From contig JAGZKI010000027.1 of NCBI GenBank assembly GCA_018365265.1, positions 1 through 32,639 of the forward strand: a DNA stretch of 32,639 nt, read 5' to 3'. Positions within the stretch are counted from its first letter, which is position 1, and each line of letters starts with the position of its first letter. A model generated the notes under the pieces. The model was not told where the DNA came from. It did no database searches and saw only the letters and a program-made list of their open reading frames with translations. Positions 7,978 to 15,952 of the stretch are shown here, in pieces. The position numbers and the translations under genes are program-made. This stretch comes from Streptococcus parasanguinis. GTDB taxonomy: Bacteria > Bacillota > Bacilli > Lactobacillales > Streptococcaceae.

Positions 7978-8886
7978 ATGTTTATCGATAAACAATTGGG
8001 TCAAGATCGGAAATGGATCAATATCGACTCGGATTTGATTGCTGAAAATTCATATCTTTATAAAAAATACGATATTGACAAAGAAACCATTGAGTACGCG
8101 ATGGATAAGAACGAACGTGCCCATATGGATTACAATCGAGAAAACGGAACGATCACCTTTATCTACAATGTATTGGATTTAGAAAAGGACAAGGAATACT
8201 ACGAAACCATCCCCATGACCTTTATCGTTCAAGATACGCGACTCGTGACCATCAGTAACCAGGACAATGCCTATATCATTGAACAAATGGTTCGTTATTT
8301 GGAAAGCCATGAGGAGCTGTCGATCTATAAGTTGCTTTTTGCAGGTCTTGAAATGATCAGTAATGCTTATTATCCGATTATTGATCGCTTAGATAAGCAC
8401 AAAGATGAACTCAATCGTTTGCTTCGAAAGACAACGACGACAAAGAATCTTTATGCCCTGTCTGACCTTGAGACCGGTATGGTCTATCTGGTCGCGGCAG
8501 CCAAGCAAAATCGGATGTTGCTAGAACATATCAAAGCACATGTCATTTATCGCAGGATGAATGATGTTGAAAAAGAGCAGTTTGATGATGCCATGATCGA
8601 AGCGCGTCAGTTGGTTTCAATGACCGAGTTGATTTCCAATGTCTTACAGCAGTTGTCTGGATCATACAACAATATCCTAAACAACAACCTGAATGACAAC
8701 TTGACAACCCTGACCATCTTTGAAGCCTTGTTGGCGGTCTTAGCCGTTATCACCGGTTTCTTCGGAATGAATATCCCTCTTCCTATGACAGAGGATCCCA
8801 ATGCTTGGATCTATGTATCCCTATGTAGCTTTATATTATGGCTCATTTTGGCAAAGGTCATGCGTTGGATTGTGAAAAAAAGATAA
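7978..8886 (+). CDS. CorA family divalent cation (Mg2+) transporter
   Basis: This is a CorA-type inner-membrane channel for Mg2+ or a related divalent cation. Its 302 residues show the family plan: a large cytoplasmic alpha/beta and helical domain of about 240 residues, then two C-terminal membrane helices. The signature GMN lies near residue 264 in GFFGMNIPLPM, at the end of the first helix, and the basic C-terminus WIVKKR fits the cytoplasmic tail. The start ATG is preceded by AAAGGAG. Which cation it carries cannot be read from sequence. It probably shares a transcript with the PH-domain gene. Confidence 0.92.
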   Translation: MFIDKQLGQDRKWINIDSDLIAENSYLYKKYDIDKETIEYAMDKNERAHMDYNRENGTITFIYNVLDLEKDKEYYETIPMTFIVQDTRLVTISNQDNAYIIEQMVRYLESHEELSIYKLLFAGLEMISNAYYPIIDRLDKHKDELNRLLRKTTTTKNLYALSDLETGMVYLVAAAKQNRMLLEHIKAHVIYRRMNDVEKEQFDDAMIEARQLVSMTELISNVLQQLSGSYNNILNNNLNDNLTTLTIFEALLAVLAVITGFFGMNIPLPMTEDPNAWIYVSLCSFILWLILAKVMRWIVKKR

Positions 8887-8890
8887 AAAA

Positions 8891-8918
8891 AAGAGGCTTG
8901 GAGAAATCCGAGCCTCTT
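8891..8918. terminator. Hairpin after corA, possibly bidirectional terminator
   Basis: A 12-bp stem (AAGAGGCTTGGA with TCCGAGCCTCTT, one U-G pair) has a GAAA tetraloop. The run of eight A residues lies on the corA side, so as a classical terminator it favours the minus strand. On the plus strand it is followed only by CGTATCT. Confidence 0.6.
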
Positions 8919-9365
8919 CGTATCTAGAATAATCTGAGAAATAGGAACCATCTAGACACCTGCCCTCCTCTCCAAAGAAGGGGCAGTGTGAATAGTTCAT
9001 CGACTGTACAAAATCTTCTTGGAAATAGTAGGAGTAGATTTAATAGTACTGAGTGGTTCTAAATAAATCAGAACTTAGAATAAATCGTTGAATCAGATAA
9101 AATGATCCTATTTCTTTATACAGAAATATTTTAGATACTAACTGTATTATACATATTTATTTGTAAAAACGCAAGATAAGAGCTACCAAAAAATAAAAGT
9201 TTTTCCAATTTTTTTATGCTCCTATGATGAAGTATATTAGATGGTCGCAAGAAGAAAAGCAGTCCTGGCTTGGCTTTGCGTCACTTTTATGATTTCGAGC
9301 TATCAAGGATGTTTTCCTAAAAAATAAAATTATTCTCCTTTGACTATCATTTGCCTCTTCATTAT
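8919..9365. other. Gene-free stretch between corA and the cshA leader
   Basis: No convincing coding sequence on either strand. It is AT-rich with several small inverted repeats, for example TGCCC at 8961-8965 pairing with GGGCA at 8981-8985. It holds no recognised RNA, promoter pair or mobile element remnant. Confidence 0.5.
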
Positions 9366-9373
9366 GTTATACT
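9366..9373 (+). promoter_or_regulatory. Extended -10 promoter for the cshA leader
   Basis: TGTTATACT is an extended -10 that differs from consensus at one base of the hexamer. A TTGACT at 9340-9345 is a good -35 sequence, but 22 bases separate it from the -10, too far for a standard pair. Transcription would begin near 9380. Confidence 0.55.
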
Positions 9374-9379
9374 AGATAA

Positions 9380-9677
9380 GTTGCAAACTTGTATGAGAGA
9401 AATGGTGGGGAGGCAGAACAGATGGAAGGATTCTGTTCGAAAGAAGACTCCCGCAAGAAGGATCTTATTGACTGTTTGTTTGAAAAACAATTCCAGTCAG
9501 CAACATCCGTTAGGACGCAAAACATTTTTCTCTAAAGAAAATGTAGTCCATAACAGACGGACTAAGTTTTTCTTTAGATGAGTCTTGCGACAGGTAACCA
9601 GGAAGGCGACTTCCTATGCAATCAGTGCGTTTTCGCATTGAAAGAAGTTTGATAAAGTGGCTTCGCACCACTTTTTA
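9380..9677 (+). ncRNA. Putative structured leader RNA or small RNA upstream of cshA
   Basis: About 300 bases between an extended -10 and the helicase gene contain many compact inverted repeats. CAGAA near 9416 pairs with TTCTG near 9430, nested inside GGGAG/CTCCC. GACTG near 9470 pairs with CAGTC near 9494, enclosing TTGTTT/AAACAA. AGGAAG-GCGA-CTTCCT at 9601-9616 has a GNRA tetraloop. TGCG/CGCA lies near 9627-9638. The region ends at 9655-9677 in a 7-bp hairpin with a T5 run, only 15 bases before the cshA start codon. It does not match what I recall of RNase P RNA, tmRNA, SRP RNA or T-box leaders. The exact ends are estimates. Confidence 0.5.
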
Positions 9678-9691
9678 GAAAGAAGAAAGAA

Positions 9692-11263
9692 TTGAAATTC
9701 AATGAATTTAACTTATCTGCTGCATTATTAGCAGAAATCGAAAAAGCTGGCTTTGTAGAAGCAAGCCCGATCCAAGAACAAACCATTCCGTTGGCTCTTG
9801 AAGGAAAGGATGTCATCGGTCAAGCGCAAACAGGGACTGGTAAAACAGCTGCTTTCGGTCTTCCAACGTTGGAGAAGATTGATGTCGATAACACAGTGAT
9901 CCAAGCCCTTGTCATTGCCCCAACGCGTGAATTGGCCGTTCAAAGTCAGGAAGAATTGTTCCGCTTTGGACGCAGTAAGGGTGTCAAGGTTCGCTCTGTC
10001 TATGGTGGATCAAGCATTGAAAAGCAAATTAAAGCTTTGAAGTCAGGTGCTCACATCGTTGTGGGAACACCTGGACGTTTGCTAGATTTGATCAAGCGCA
10101 AGGCCTTGAAGCTCGATCATATTGAAACCTTGATCCTGGATGAAGCAGATGAAATGCTCAACATGGGCTTCTTGGAAGATATCGAAGCCATCATTAGCCG
10201 TGTCCCAGAAACACGCCAAACTCTTCTCTTTTCAGCAACGATGCCAGAAGCCATCAAACGCATCGGTGTTCAGTTTATGAAAGAGCCCGAACACGTTAAG
10301 ATTGCGGCCAAAGAATTGACAACCGATTTGGTCGATCAATACTATATTCGTGTCAAAGAAGGCGAAAAATTTGATACCATGACTCGATTGATGGATGTCG
10401 AGCAACCTGAACTTGCCATTGTCTTTGGTCGGACGAAACGCCGGGTCGATGAATTGACTCGTGGCTTGAAGATTCGTGGTTTCCGTGCAGAAGGAATTCA
10501 CGGAGATTTGGATCAAAACAAGCGTCTTCGAGTCCTTCGTGACTTTAAAAATGGAAACTTGGACGTCTTGGTAGCAACAGACGTTGCGGCACGTGGCTTG
10601 GATATTTCAGGTGTTACCCATGTCTACAACTACGATATCCCACAAGATCCAGAAAGCTATGTTCACCGGATCGGACGGACAGGTCGTGCTGGGAAAACAG
10701 GGCAATCCATTACCTTTGTTTCGCCAAATGAAATGGGCTATTTGCAAATCATTGAGAACTTGACCAAAAAGCGGATGAAGGGAATGAAACCTGCAACAGC
10801 AGAAGAAGCCTTCCAAGCGAAAAAACAAGTAGCGCTGAAGAAAATTGAGCGAGACTTTGAGGATGAAAAAATCCGGAATAACTTTGAGAAGTTTGGTAAA
10901 GATGCTCGCAAATTGGCTGCAGAATTCACTCCTGAAGAATTGGCTATGTATATCTTAAGCTTGACCGTTCAAGATCCAGATAGTCTTCCAGAAGTTGAAA
11001 TTGCGCGTGAAAAACCATTGCCATTTAAACCATCTGGTGGTGGCTTTGGTGGGAAAGGCAAAGGTGGCCGTGGAAATGGCCGTCGTGGAGACCAACGCCG
11101 TGACCGAAATCGCAGAGATGACCGTGAAGGTGGACGCCGTGATTTCAAACGCAAGTCAAATAAAAATAGCCGAGACTTTGAGGGCAAAGGTAATAAACGT
11201 CCTCATCGCACTTCCAATGAAAAGAAGAATGGCTTTGTCATCCGCAATAAAGGGGATAAATAA
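9692..11263 (+). CDS. cshA: DEAD-box ATP-dependent RNA helicase CshA
   Basis: CshA-type helicases unwind RNA in mRNA turnover, ribosome assembly and cold adaptation. The 523-residue protein starts with the Q-motif region (GFVEASPIQEQT). It has Walker A AQTGTGKT near 46-53, PTRELA, TPGRL, DEAD in LDEADEML, SAT in LLFSATMP, and the C-terminal lobe motifs VATDVAARGLD and HRIGRTGRAG. The last ~90 residues are a basic Gly/Arg/Asp-rich tail, usual for RNA binding. The start codon is TTG at 9692, preceded by a purine-rich AGAAAGAAGAAAG rather than a strong Shine-Dalgarno. An ATG at 9701 is out of frame. The weak start and the long leader suggest translation or termination control. Confidence 0.95.
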   Translation: MKFNEFNLSAALLAEIEKAGFVEASPIQEQTIPLALEGKDVIGQAQTGTGKTAAFGLPTLEKIDVDNTVIQALVIAPTRELAVQSQEELFRFGRSKGVKVRSVYGGSSIEKQIKALKSGAHIVVGTPGRLLDLIKRKALKLDHIETLILDEADEMLNMGFLEDIEAIISRVPETRQTLLFSATMPEAIKRIGVQFMKEPEHVKIAAKELTTDLVDQYYIRVKEGEKFDTMTRLMDVEQPELAIVFGRTKRRVDELTRGLKIRGFRAEGIHGDLDQNKRLRVLRDFKNGNLDVLVATDVAARGLDISGVTHVYNYDIPQDPESYVHRIGRTGRAGKTGQSITFVSPNEMGYLQIIENLTKKRMKGMKPATAEEAFQAKKQVALKKIERDFEDEKIRNNFEKFGKDARKLAAEFTPEELAMYILSLTVQDPDSLPEVEIAREKPLPFKPSGGGFGGKGKGGRGNGRRGDQRRDRNRRDDREGGRRDFKRKSNKNSRDFEGKGNKRPHRTSNEKKNGFVIRNKGDK

Positions 11264-11268
11264 ATTCT

Positions 11269-11298
11269 AAAGACGGTCTAGCAATAGGCCGTCTTTTT
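11269..11298 (+). terminator. Rho-independent terminator after cshA
   Basis: AAAGACGG pairs with CCGTCTTT around a 12-base loop and ends in a T run, just after the cshA stop codon. Confidence 0.8.
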
Positions 11299-11312
11299 AA
11301 TGAAAATCAAAA

Positions 11313-11345
11313 ATACAAGGGTTAACTAGCTGTTAACCCTTGTAT
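11313..11345. repeat. Perfect 14-bp inverted repeat with 5-base loop
   Basis: ATACAAGGGTTAAC at 11313-11326 is perfectly repeated in reverse complement at 11332-11345. No T run follows, and it comes 15 bases after a complete terminator, so it is not an ordinary terminator. It could be an operator, an RNA stem or a small repeat remnant. Confidence 0.75.
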
Positions 11346-11363
11346 ATTTATAAGGAGACCTAA

Positions 11364-11399
11364 ATGATTACTGACTCTTTTAGAAAAAATGTATCATGA
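11364..11399 (+). CDS. Possible 11-residue micro-ORF
   Basis: ATG to TGA would encode MITDSFRKNVS, preceded by AAGGAGACC at normal Shine-Dalgarno spacing. It directly follows the perfect 14-bp inverted repeat. Nothing supports it beyond the ribosome-binding site. It could be a leader peptide, the start of a decayed gene, or chance. Confidence 0.2.
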   Translation: MITDSFRKNVS

Positions 11400-11426
11400 T
11401 AAGGAGCATCCTAAAAAAGTCAGAAA

Positions 11427-11462
11427 ACAGAAAGAACGGATTCCTAAAATGGAATATTTCTG
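11427..11462. repeat. Imperfect inverted repeat in the cshA-epimerase gap
   Basis: CAGAAA and ATTCC pair with GGAAT and TTTCTG around a 6-base loop, with an internal bulge. The remaining ~80 bases up to the next promoter are AT-rich with nothing recognised. Confidence 0.4.
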
Positions 11463-11548
11463 TTAACATATTAAGTTTACAATTATTTCTAAGCTTTGTC
11501 AAGGTTTTTTTCTTATTTTTTTAAAAATTTTAACGAAAAAGATAAAAA

Positions 11549-11601
11549 TTGACAATCTTAGCTAAAAGGTTATAATTAATATGATAACTATATTAATTAT
11601 A
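11549..11601 (+). promoter_or_regulatory. Promoter with perfect 12-bp dyad for the epimerase gene
   Basis: TTGACA (11549-11554), 16 bases, then TATAAT (11571-11576) is a consensus promoter. The -10 box is also the start of a perfect inverted repeat: TATAATTAATAT (11571-11582), 7 bases, ATATTAATTATA (11590-11601). The dyad covers the -10, the expected transcription start and the sequence up to the ribosome-binding site. It could be a repressor operator, or a stem that hides the start of translation. Confidence 0.75.
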
Positions 11602-11615
11602 AAGAGGTGGCGTCC

Positions 11616-12509
11616 ATGGTGATTGCATTAAAAAATGATGATCTAGAAGTACACTTTAAGACATTTGGAGGGGAATTGAGCTCCATTCGAAGTAAAGAAG
11701 GCATAGAATATCTCTGGCAAGGGGATCCAGAGTATTGGTCAGGACAAGCGCCGGTTCTGTTTCCGATTTGCGGGAGCGTTCGTAATGGCCAAGTGCAGTA
11801 TCATCTGAAAGATGGAGTGAAGACAGGTCAGCTGCCAAGACACGGTCTCATTAGGAAGAGAGAGTTTGAACTCAAAGAACAAACAGACCATCGTCTTGTC
11901 TTTGAAATCACCTCAAACGACGAGAGCTTGCAAAATTATCCCTACCATTTTCGAGTGGAAATCGTTTATGAACTACAAGGGAAAGAAATCACCATCACCT
12001 ATCGCGTGCAAAATCTAGAGTCGGATCAAGTCATGCCTTATTTCATTGGAGGGCATCCAGCCTTCAATTGTCCTCTTTTAGCAGATGAAGACTATGAAGA
12101 CTACGAGTTGATTTTTGAAAAAGAAGAAAACTGCAGCGTCCCTCTCTTGTTCACAGAAACTGGATTGGTCGATCGCCTGCAGCGGACGCCATTTTTCGAT
12201 CATAAGCGTAGCCTACCTTTGCGCCATGAACTATTTGAAAAAGACGCCATTATTTTAGATCAATTAGCCTCTAAATCTGTGCAGCTCCTCTCGAAAAAAT
12301 CCGGTAAAGGTTTAAAATTTGACTTTTCAGATTTTGAGAATCTGGTCCTTTGGTCTACCAATAACAAGGGCCCTTTCATTGCCTTAGAGCCTTGGACAGG
12401 TATTTCCACATCTGCAGAAGAGGGCGATTTCTTCGAAGATAAAAAAGGTGTGATCGAGTTGGCTCCTCAAGAGACACGGAGTCATCAGTACCGTATCACC
12501 ATTTTGTAA
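11616..12509 (+). CDS. LacX-like aldose 1-epimerase family protein
   Basis: The protein belongs to the galactose mutarotase-like superfamily, closest in appearance to the LacX proteins of Lactobacillales. These are thought to act on hexoses or hexose phosphates, with the substrate unproven. Residues such as EYLWQGDPEYWSGQAPVLFP near 30-50, the GGHPAFN histidine motif near 147 and ALEPWTGIS near 261 fit the family. Length is 297 residues from the ATG at 11616. An in-frame GTG at 11607 is possible but overlaps the AAAGAGGTG ribosome-binding site, so ATG is preferred. No other sugar genes are nearby. It is a single-gene unit with its own promoter and terminator. Confidence 0.85.
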   Translation: MVIALKNDDLEVHFKTFGGELSSIRSKEGIEYLWQGDPEYWSGQAPVLFPICGSVRNGQVQYHLKDGVKTGQLPRHGLIRKREFELKEQTDHRLVFEITSNDESLQNYPYHFRVEIVYELQGKEITITYRVQNLESDQVMPYFIGGHPAFNCPLLADEDYEDYELIFEKEENCSVPLLFTETGLVDRLQRTPFFDHKRSLPLRHELFEKDAIILDQLASKSVQLLSKKSGKGLKFDFSDFENLVLWSTNNKGPFIALEPWTGISTSAEEGDFFEDKKGVIELAPQETRSHQYRITIL

Positions 12510-12512
12510 ATG

Positions 12513-12548
12513 AAAAACCGTTGGACTATGGAGTCCGACGGTTTTTTT
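12513..12548. terminator. Bidirectional terminator between convergent genes
   Basis: A 15-bp stem with one G-U pair (12513-12527 with 12532-12546) and a 4-base loop has A5 on one side and T8 on the other. It serves the epimerase gene on the plus strand and the GIY-YIG gene on the minus strand, whose stop codon lies within the hairpin. Confidence 0.85.
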
Positions 12549-12789
12549 TGATATAGTTTAGCTTAGCTTGGCGTGATTTCTTTTTAAAGAGAGCCTCGGC
12601 AGACATCGCAGAGGGTTTATCTGGATAGGATTCTTGGTAAAGAAGTTTAACGGGGAGGCGAGCCCGTGTGTATTTGGCCCCTTTTCCAGCATTGTGCGTC
12701 TTTAGGCGTTTTTCGACATCAGTGGTATAGCCAGTGTAGAGAGAGCCATCCGCACACTCTAAAACATATATGTAAGCCTTAGTTTCCAT
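12526..12789 (-). CDS. GIY-YIG nuclease-fold protein (UPF0213/YhbQ-YazA type)
   Basis: This 87-residue single-domain GIY-YIG protein reads YIYVLECADGSLYTGYT, with the two halves of the motif, followed by VEKRLKTHN and GAKYTRARLPV. Small YhbQ/YazA-type proteins have the catalytic fold, but their cellular role is unclear; DNA repair has been suggested. The start is the ATG at 12789, inside the last codons of the upstream methyltransferase gene (11-base overlap), so the two are translationally coupled. A longer in-frame extension upstream exists but lies wholly inside the methyltransferase gene. The same two-gene pair is common in Firmicutes. Confidence 0.9.
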   Translation of the reverse strand: METKAYIYVLECADGSLYTGYTTDVEKRLKTHNAGKGAKYTRARLPVKLLYQESYPDKPSAMSAEALFKKKSRQAKLNYIKKNRRTP

Positions 12790-13525
12790 AGTAGATCTCA
12801 TGAATCTCGTCTGTATAGCTGCCATCTTCATTGTGAATAAAGAGAGGAGGCAGAATTTTTAAGCCATCCAGTGAGCCATCCTTGATCGCCTCAATCAATA
12901 ACATATTCGCCTCTTTGGTCACTTTGGGATAGACAAACTGGATCCGCTTAGGTGCAAGATTGTAACGTTTCATGGTTTCAATGATATCTAAAAAGCGATC
13001 TGGACGATGAACCATCGCTAAGCGACCATTTGATTTGAGAACCCGCTGGGCCACATGGCAAATCTCATCTAAGTTGGTGGTAATTTCATGCCGAGCTAAG
13101 AGGTAGTGTTCACTCTCATTGAGATTGGAATGCTCATCTACCTTGAAATAAGGAGGATTGCAGAGGATAATATCCACCTTACTGCCCTTGATATGTTGAG
13201 GCAAATGCTTGAGATCATCGGTGATCATGGACATTTGCTGGTTCAAGCCATTGAGAGCAATGGAGCGGGTTGCCATATCCGCTAGACGTTCCTGTATTTC
13301 GACACCAATGATCTGGGCCTCTGTCCGAGTACTCGCAAAAAGTCCCACGGCCCCATTTCCAGCGCAGAGATCTACGATCAAGCCCCGCTTGGGCAATTTT
13401 GGAAAGCGCGAGAGCAGGACGCTATCCACGGAGTAACTAAAAACTTCCCGATTTTGTATGATTTTTACATCACTTGAAAAGAGTTGGTTGACGCGCTCGC
13501 CGTCTTTTAATTCGATATCTGTCAT
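12779..13525 (-). CDS. tRNA1(Val) (adenine-37-N6)-methyltransferase-like protein (TrmN6/YfiC type)
   Basis: This class I SAM-dependent methyltransferase has 248 residues. The SAM loop is VDLCAGNGAVGLFAS near 51-65, and the adenine-N6 motif NPPY lies at 123-126, fitting the YfiC/TrmN6 family that modifies A37 of tRNA1(Val). FSYSVDSVLLSRF near 29-41 is also typical. The substrate is by family, not proven. The gene begins 6 bases after a TGCTATAAT promoter box, so its transcript should have no leader. It overlaps the GIY-YIG gene by 11 bases, and the pair forms an operon. Confidence 0.88.
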   Translation of the reverse strand: MTDIELKDGERVNQLFSSDVKIIQNREVFSYSVDSVLLSRFPKLPKRGLIVDLCAGNGAVGLFASTRTEAQIIGVEIQERLADMATRSIALNGLNQQMSMITDDLKHLPQHIKGSKVDIILCNPPYFKVDEHSNLNESEHYLLARHEITTNLDEICHVAQRVLKSNGRLAMVHRPDRFLDIIETMKRYNLAPKRIQFVYPKVTKEANMLLIEAIKDGSLDGLKILPPLFIHNEDGSYTDEIHEIYYGN

Positions 13526-13531
13526 GGCTCT

Positions 13532-13540
13532 ATTATAGCA
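13532..13540 (-). promoter_or_regulatory. Extended -10 promoter directly before the methyltransferase gene
   Basis: On the minus strand TGCTATAAT ends 6 bases before the ATG. A start of transcription 7 bases after the -10 would coincide with the A of the ATG. The -35 position (TTTCCC) is poor. There is no Shine-Dalgarno in the space available. Confidence 0.65.
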
Positions 13541-13573
13541 TGAAAAGAGGCTCGGGGAAAGGTGGGCAGAACA

Positions 13574-13606
13574 GAAAAAGTTGAGAGTTTTTCTCTCAAC
13601 TTTTTT
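13574..13606 (-). terminator. Terminator after the P-type ATPase gene
   Basis: A stem of about 13 bp (13575-13587 with 13592-13604) and a short loop is flanked by A and T runs. It touches the ATPase stop codon and separates that gene from the methyltransferase-GIY-YIG operon. Confidence 0.85.
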
Positions 13607-15945
13607 TAATCAAATTCATATTTTTGGAGAATCGTTGTGAGGATAAAGACTCCTGTAAAGATGGCCATCAATGCCAGATAAACTGGGAAAGTAGTGGCTG
13701 TAAGGAGGGAAATCTCGATCAAGTTTTTCAATACGACCGCAGATGCGTAGAATCCTACAACAGAGAAGAGGATGAGGAGGGCTCGCCAGATATTTAGTGG
13801 CAAGCAAGCACGGATGACGGATAGGAAACCGATGGATCCAAGTAAGTAATAGGATACAGTAGACATATCGGCTGCAGACCAACCATGGCTTGCCCCCCAA
13901 AGGCGAATGAACAAGACACTAAAGACAACCATCAAGGCGCTTGGTAAGGCTAACAGAAGGGAACGTCTTAAGAAGTGTTTTTCAACCGGTTTGATATTGC
14001 GTTCAAAGGTCAACACAAATGGTGGGAATCCTTCGACGAATTGGTCAATTAAGGTGATTTGAATAGGGATGAATGGAAAAATCAGCAAATAATTGACGTT
14101 GAAGAAAAGGGCACTGGCGATACAGATAATAGCCAAGAGGAAGGAATAGATCGTTTTGATGAAGAAAATTGGAGCGATTCGTCCAATGTTATTGACCACA
14201 CGACGACCTTCGAATAGAATTTCTGGAACGTCATTAAAGTCAGAGTTCAAAAGAACAATATTGGCAATTTGACGGGTTGCTGGATCTCCCTCAGCCATCA
14301 CGATGGAGCAGTCTGCTTCGCGAAGAGCAAGGATATCATTGACTCCATCTCCTGTCATAGCAGTAGTCCGACCAGCTGCTTTCAAGGTTTGGATGAGCAG
14401 TTTTTTCTGGTGAGGAGACACGCGTCCAAAGATGGCTGTTTCTTCTGCTTGATCTACTAATTGATCATCAGAAATTTTTGAACAATCGACGTAGTTCTCA
14501 TAATTTTTGAAGCCAGCTTGTTGAGCGATATAAGAAACCGTCACAGGGTTGTCACCGGAGATGATTTTAAGATCCACTCCTTGAGAGCGCAAATACTCAA
14601 GAGTATCTGAAGCCCCTTCACGAATGGGGTCTGTAATCTCAATAACCGCAATCCCTTCAAGATTTTCAGGCAGTTTCAATTCCTGCATGCTGATTAGTTC
14701 TGAACTATGTGCCAATACGAGCACGCGCGATCCACGAGCTTGTGCTTCGACGACAGCAGCTGGATTTTCTTTAAGAAGCATTTCAGGAGCACCGAGAAAG
14801 ACGGTTCCAAGGTTGGATAGGTGCATGGCTCCCCATTTCCGATCACTTGAGAAAGGAATAATGTTTTCCGCAGTATAAGCATGCTCCAACTCCCCATAAG
14901 CCTTGCGAATAGCTTGAGCAGTAGGATTGGTGTCCTCGCTATATTGCATGTAAGCAGAGAGGATGACCTGGATCGTCTGTTCCGAAAAATGATCAGATAA
15001 GCTATGGAGAGCTTCGACTGTCATCTTCCCTTGAGTGATGGTGCCGGTCTTATCAAGACACAAGGTATCCACACGCGCCAGGGTTTCTACTGAGTACATT
15101 TCTTGGACAAGAACCTTGCGCATACCGAGCTTAATAACCGCTGTCAAAAGAGACGTAACTGTCAGAAGGGCGATTCCTTTTGGCAACATTCCCAAGAGAG
15201 CTGTGGAAGAATTCACGACAGCATCCTTGATTGGCAGCATCTTGATCAACAGTGCTTCAAAGAAGAGGGCAAGGCCAAATGGGATGATAATTTTACCAGT
15301 GAAGCTAGAAATTTTCGCTAAGTTATAAAGAATACGCGAATTGATAGGCTTCAAGGTTTTAGCTTCCATCATCAGTTTGTTGGCATAGTTGTTTGCTCCA
15401 ACCCGCTTGACACGGGCATAGACTTGACCACTGGCAATATAACTACCAGAAAGCAGTTCATCACCAACTTCTTTTAAGACCAGATCACTCTCACCAGTCA
15501 GCATAGCCTCATTGGCTTCTGCAATACCAGACATGACTTCGGCATCACTAGGGATCTGCTCACCTGAAGATAAGAGCATTAAATCACCCAGAACAAGCTT
15601 TTCGGGTGGAATCGCATCTTTTTCCCCGTCTCGAATGACAGTCACTAGCTCACGACTCATGAGGTTGAGTTTATCAATCATCCGCTTGGCGCGCATCTCG
15701 GTCATGATCCCTGTAATGGCATTGAAGCAAATGACTGCGAAAAAGATCATATTGCTCCAAGCCTGTACAGCAGCCAAGGCCACGGCAATCACAAAGTTTA
15801 AGGTATTAAACAAGGTGAAGACATTGCGCTTGATAATTTGCCAGGTACTGGTACTTGTATTCGTTGTAAAATCATTGGTTTGTCCGCGATCCATTTTCTT
15901 GCGGACTTCACTGAGGGACAAGCCCTTTAAATCAATAGTTTCCAT
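13606..15945 (-). CDS. P-type (E1-E2) cation-transporting ATPase
   Basis: This membrane ATPase has about 779 residues. The actuator motif LTGESD lies near 150-155, the fourth-helix motif is MLPKGI, and the phosphorylated aspartate is in DKTGT near residue 298. The hinge is GDGVNDILALREAD, and a C-terminal block of membrane helices follows. It resembles the streptococcal ATPase called MgtA, described as a Mn2+/Ca2+ exporter, which I recall beside an acyltransferase gene as here. The ion specificity is inferred. The start is probably the ATG at 15945; a TTG at 15951 is in frame. Neither has a Shine-Dalgarno, and the -10 box lies 7 bases before the ATG. It is divergent from the acyltransferase gene. 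Confidence 0.9.
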   Translation of the reverse strand: METIDLKGLSLSEVRKKMDRGQTNDFTTNTSTSTWQIIKRNVFTLFNTLNFVIAVALAAVQAWSNMIFFAVICFNAITGIMTEMRAKRMIDKLNLMSRELVTVIRDGEKDAIPPEKLVLGDLMLLSSGEQIPSDAEVMSGIAEANEAMLTGESDLVLKEVGDELLSGSYIASGQVYARVKRVGANNYANKLMMEAKTLKPINSRILYNLAKISSFTGKIIIPFGLALFFEALLIKMLPIKDAVVNSSTALLGMLPKGIALLTVTSLLTAVIKLGMRKVLVQEMYSVETLARVDTLCLDKTGTITQGKMTVEALHSLSDHFSEQTIQVILSAYMQYSEDTNPTAQAIRKAYGELEHAYTAENIIPFSSDRKWGAMHLSNLGTVFLGAPEMLLKENPAAVVEAQARGSRVLVLAHSSELISMQELKLPENLEGIAVIEITDPIREGASDTLEYLRSQGVDLKIISGDNPVTVSYIAQQAGFKNYENYVDCSKISDDQLVDQAEETAIFGRVSPHQKKLLIQTLKAAGRTTAMTGDGVNDILALREADCSIVMAEGDPATRQIANIVLLNSDFNDVPEILFEGRRVVNNIGRIAPIFFIKTIYSFLLAIICIASALFFNVNYLLIFPFIPIQITLIDQFVEGFPPFVLTFERNIKPVEKHFLRRSLLLALPSALMVVFSVLFIRLWGASHGWSAADMSTVSYYLLGSIGFLSVIRACLPLNIWRALLILFSVVGFYASAVVLKNLIEISLLTATTFPVYLALMAIFTGVFILTTILQKYEFD

Positions 15946-15952
15946 AGACAAT

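Noticed and set aside
9351..9581. 76-codon open frame upstream of cshA
   Set aside because: It starts at the promoter's -10 region with no ribosome-binding site, has no recognisable protein features, and overlaps the stem-rich leader.
9380..9677. Known RNA classes (RNase P RNA, tmRNA, SRP RNA, T-box) for the cshA leader
   Set aside because: The conserved sequences I know for these (for example GAGGAAAGTCC or AGGGTGGNACCGCG) are absent. 6S RNA cannot be excluded by eye but lacks an obvious end-to-end pairing.
10969..11270. Open frames over the cshA tail on both strands
   Set aside because: They are frame shadows of the low-complexity Arg/Gly tail, with no start signals.
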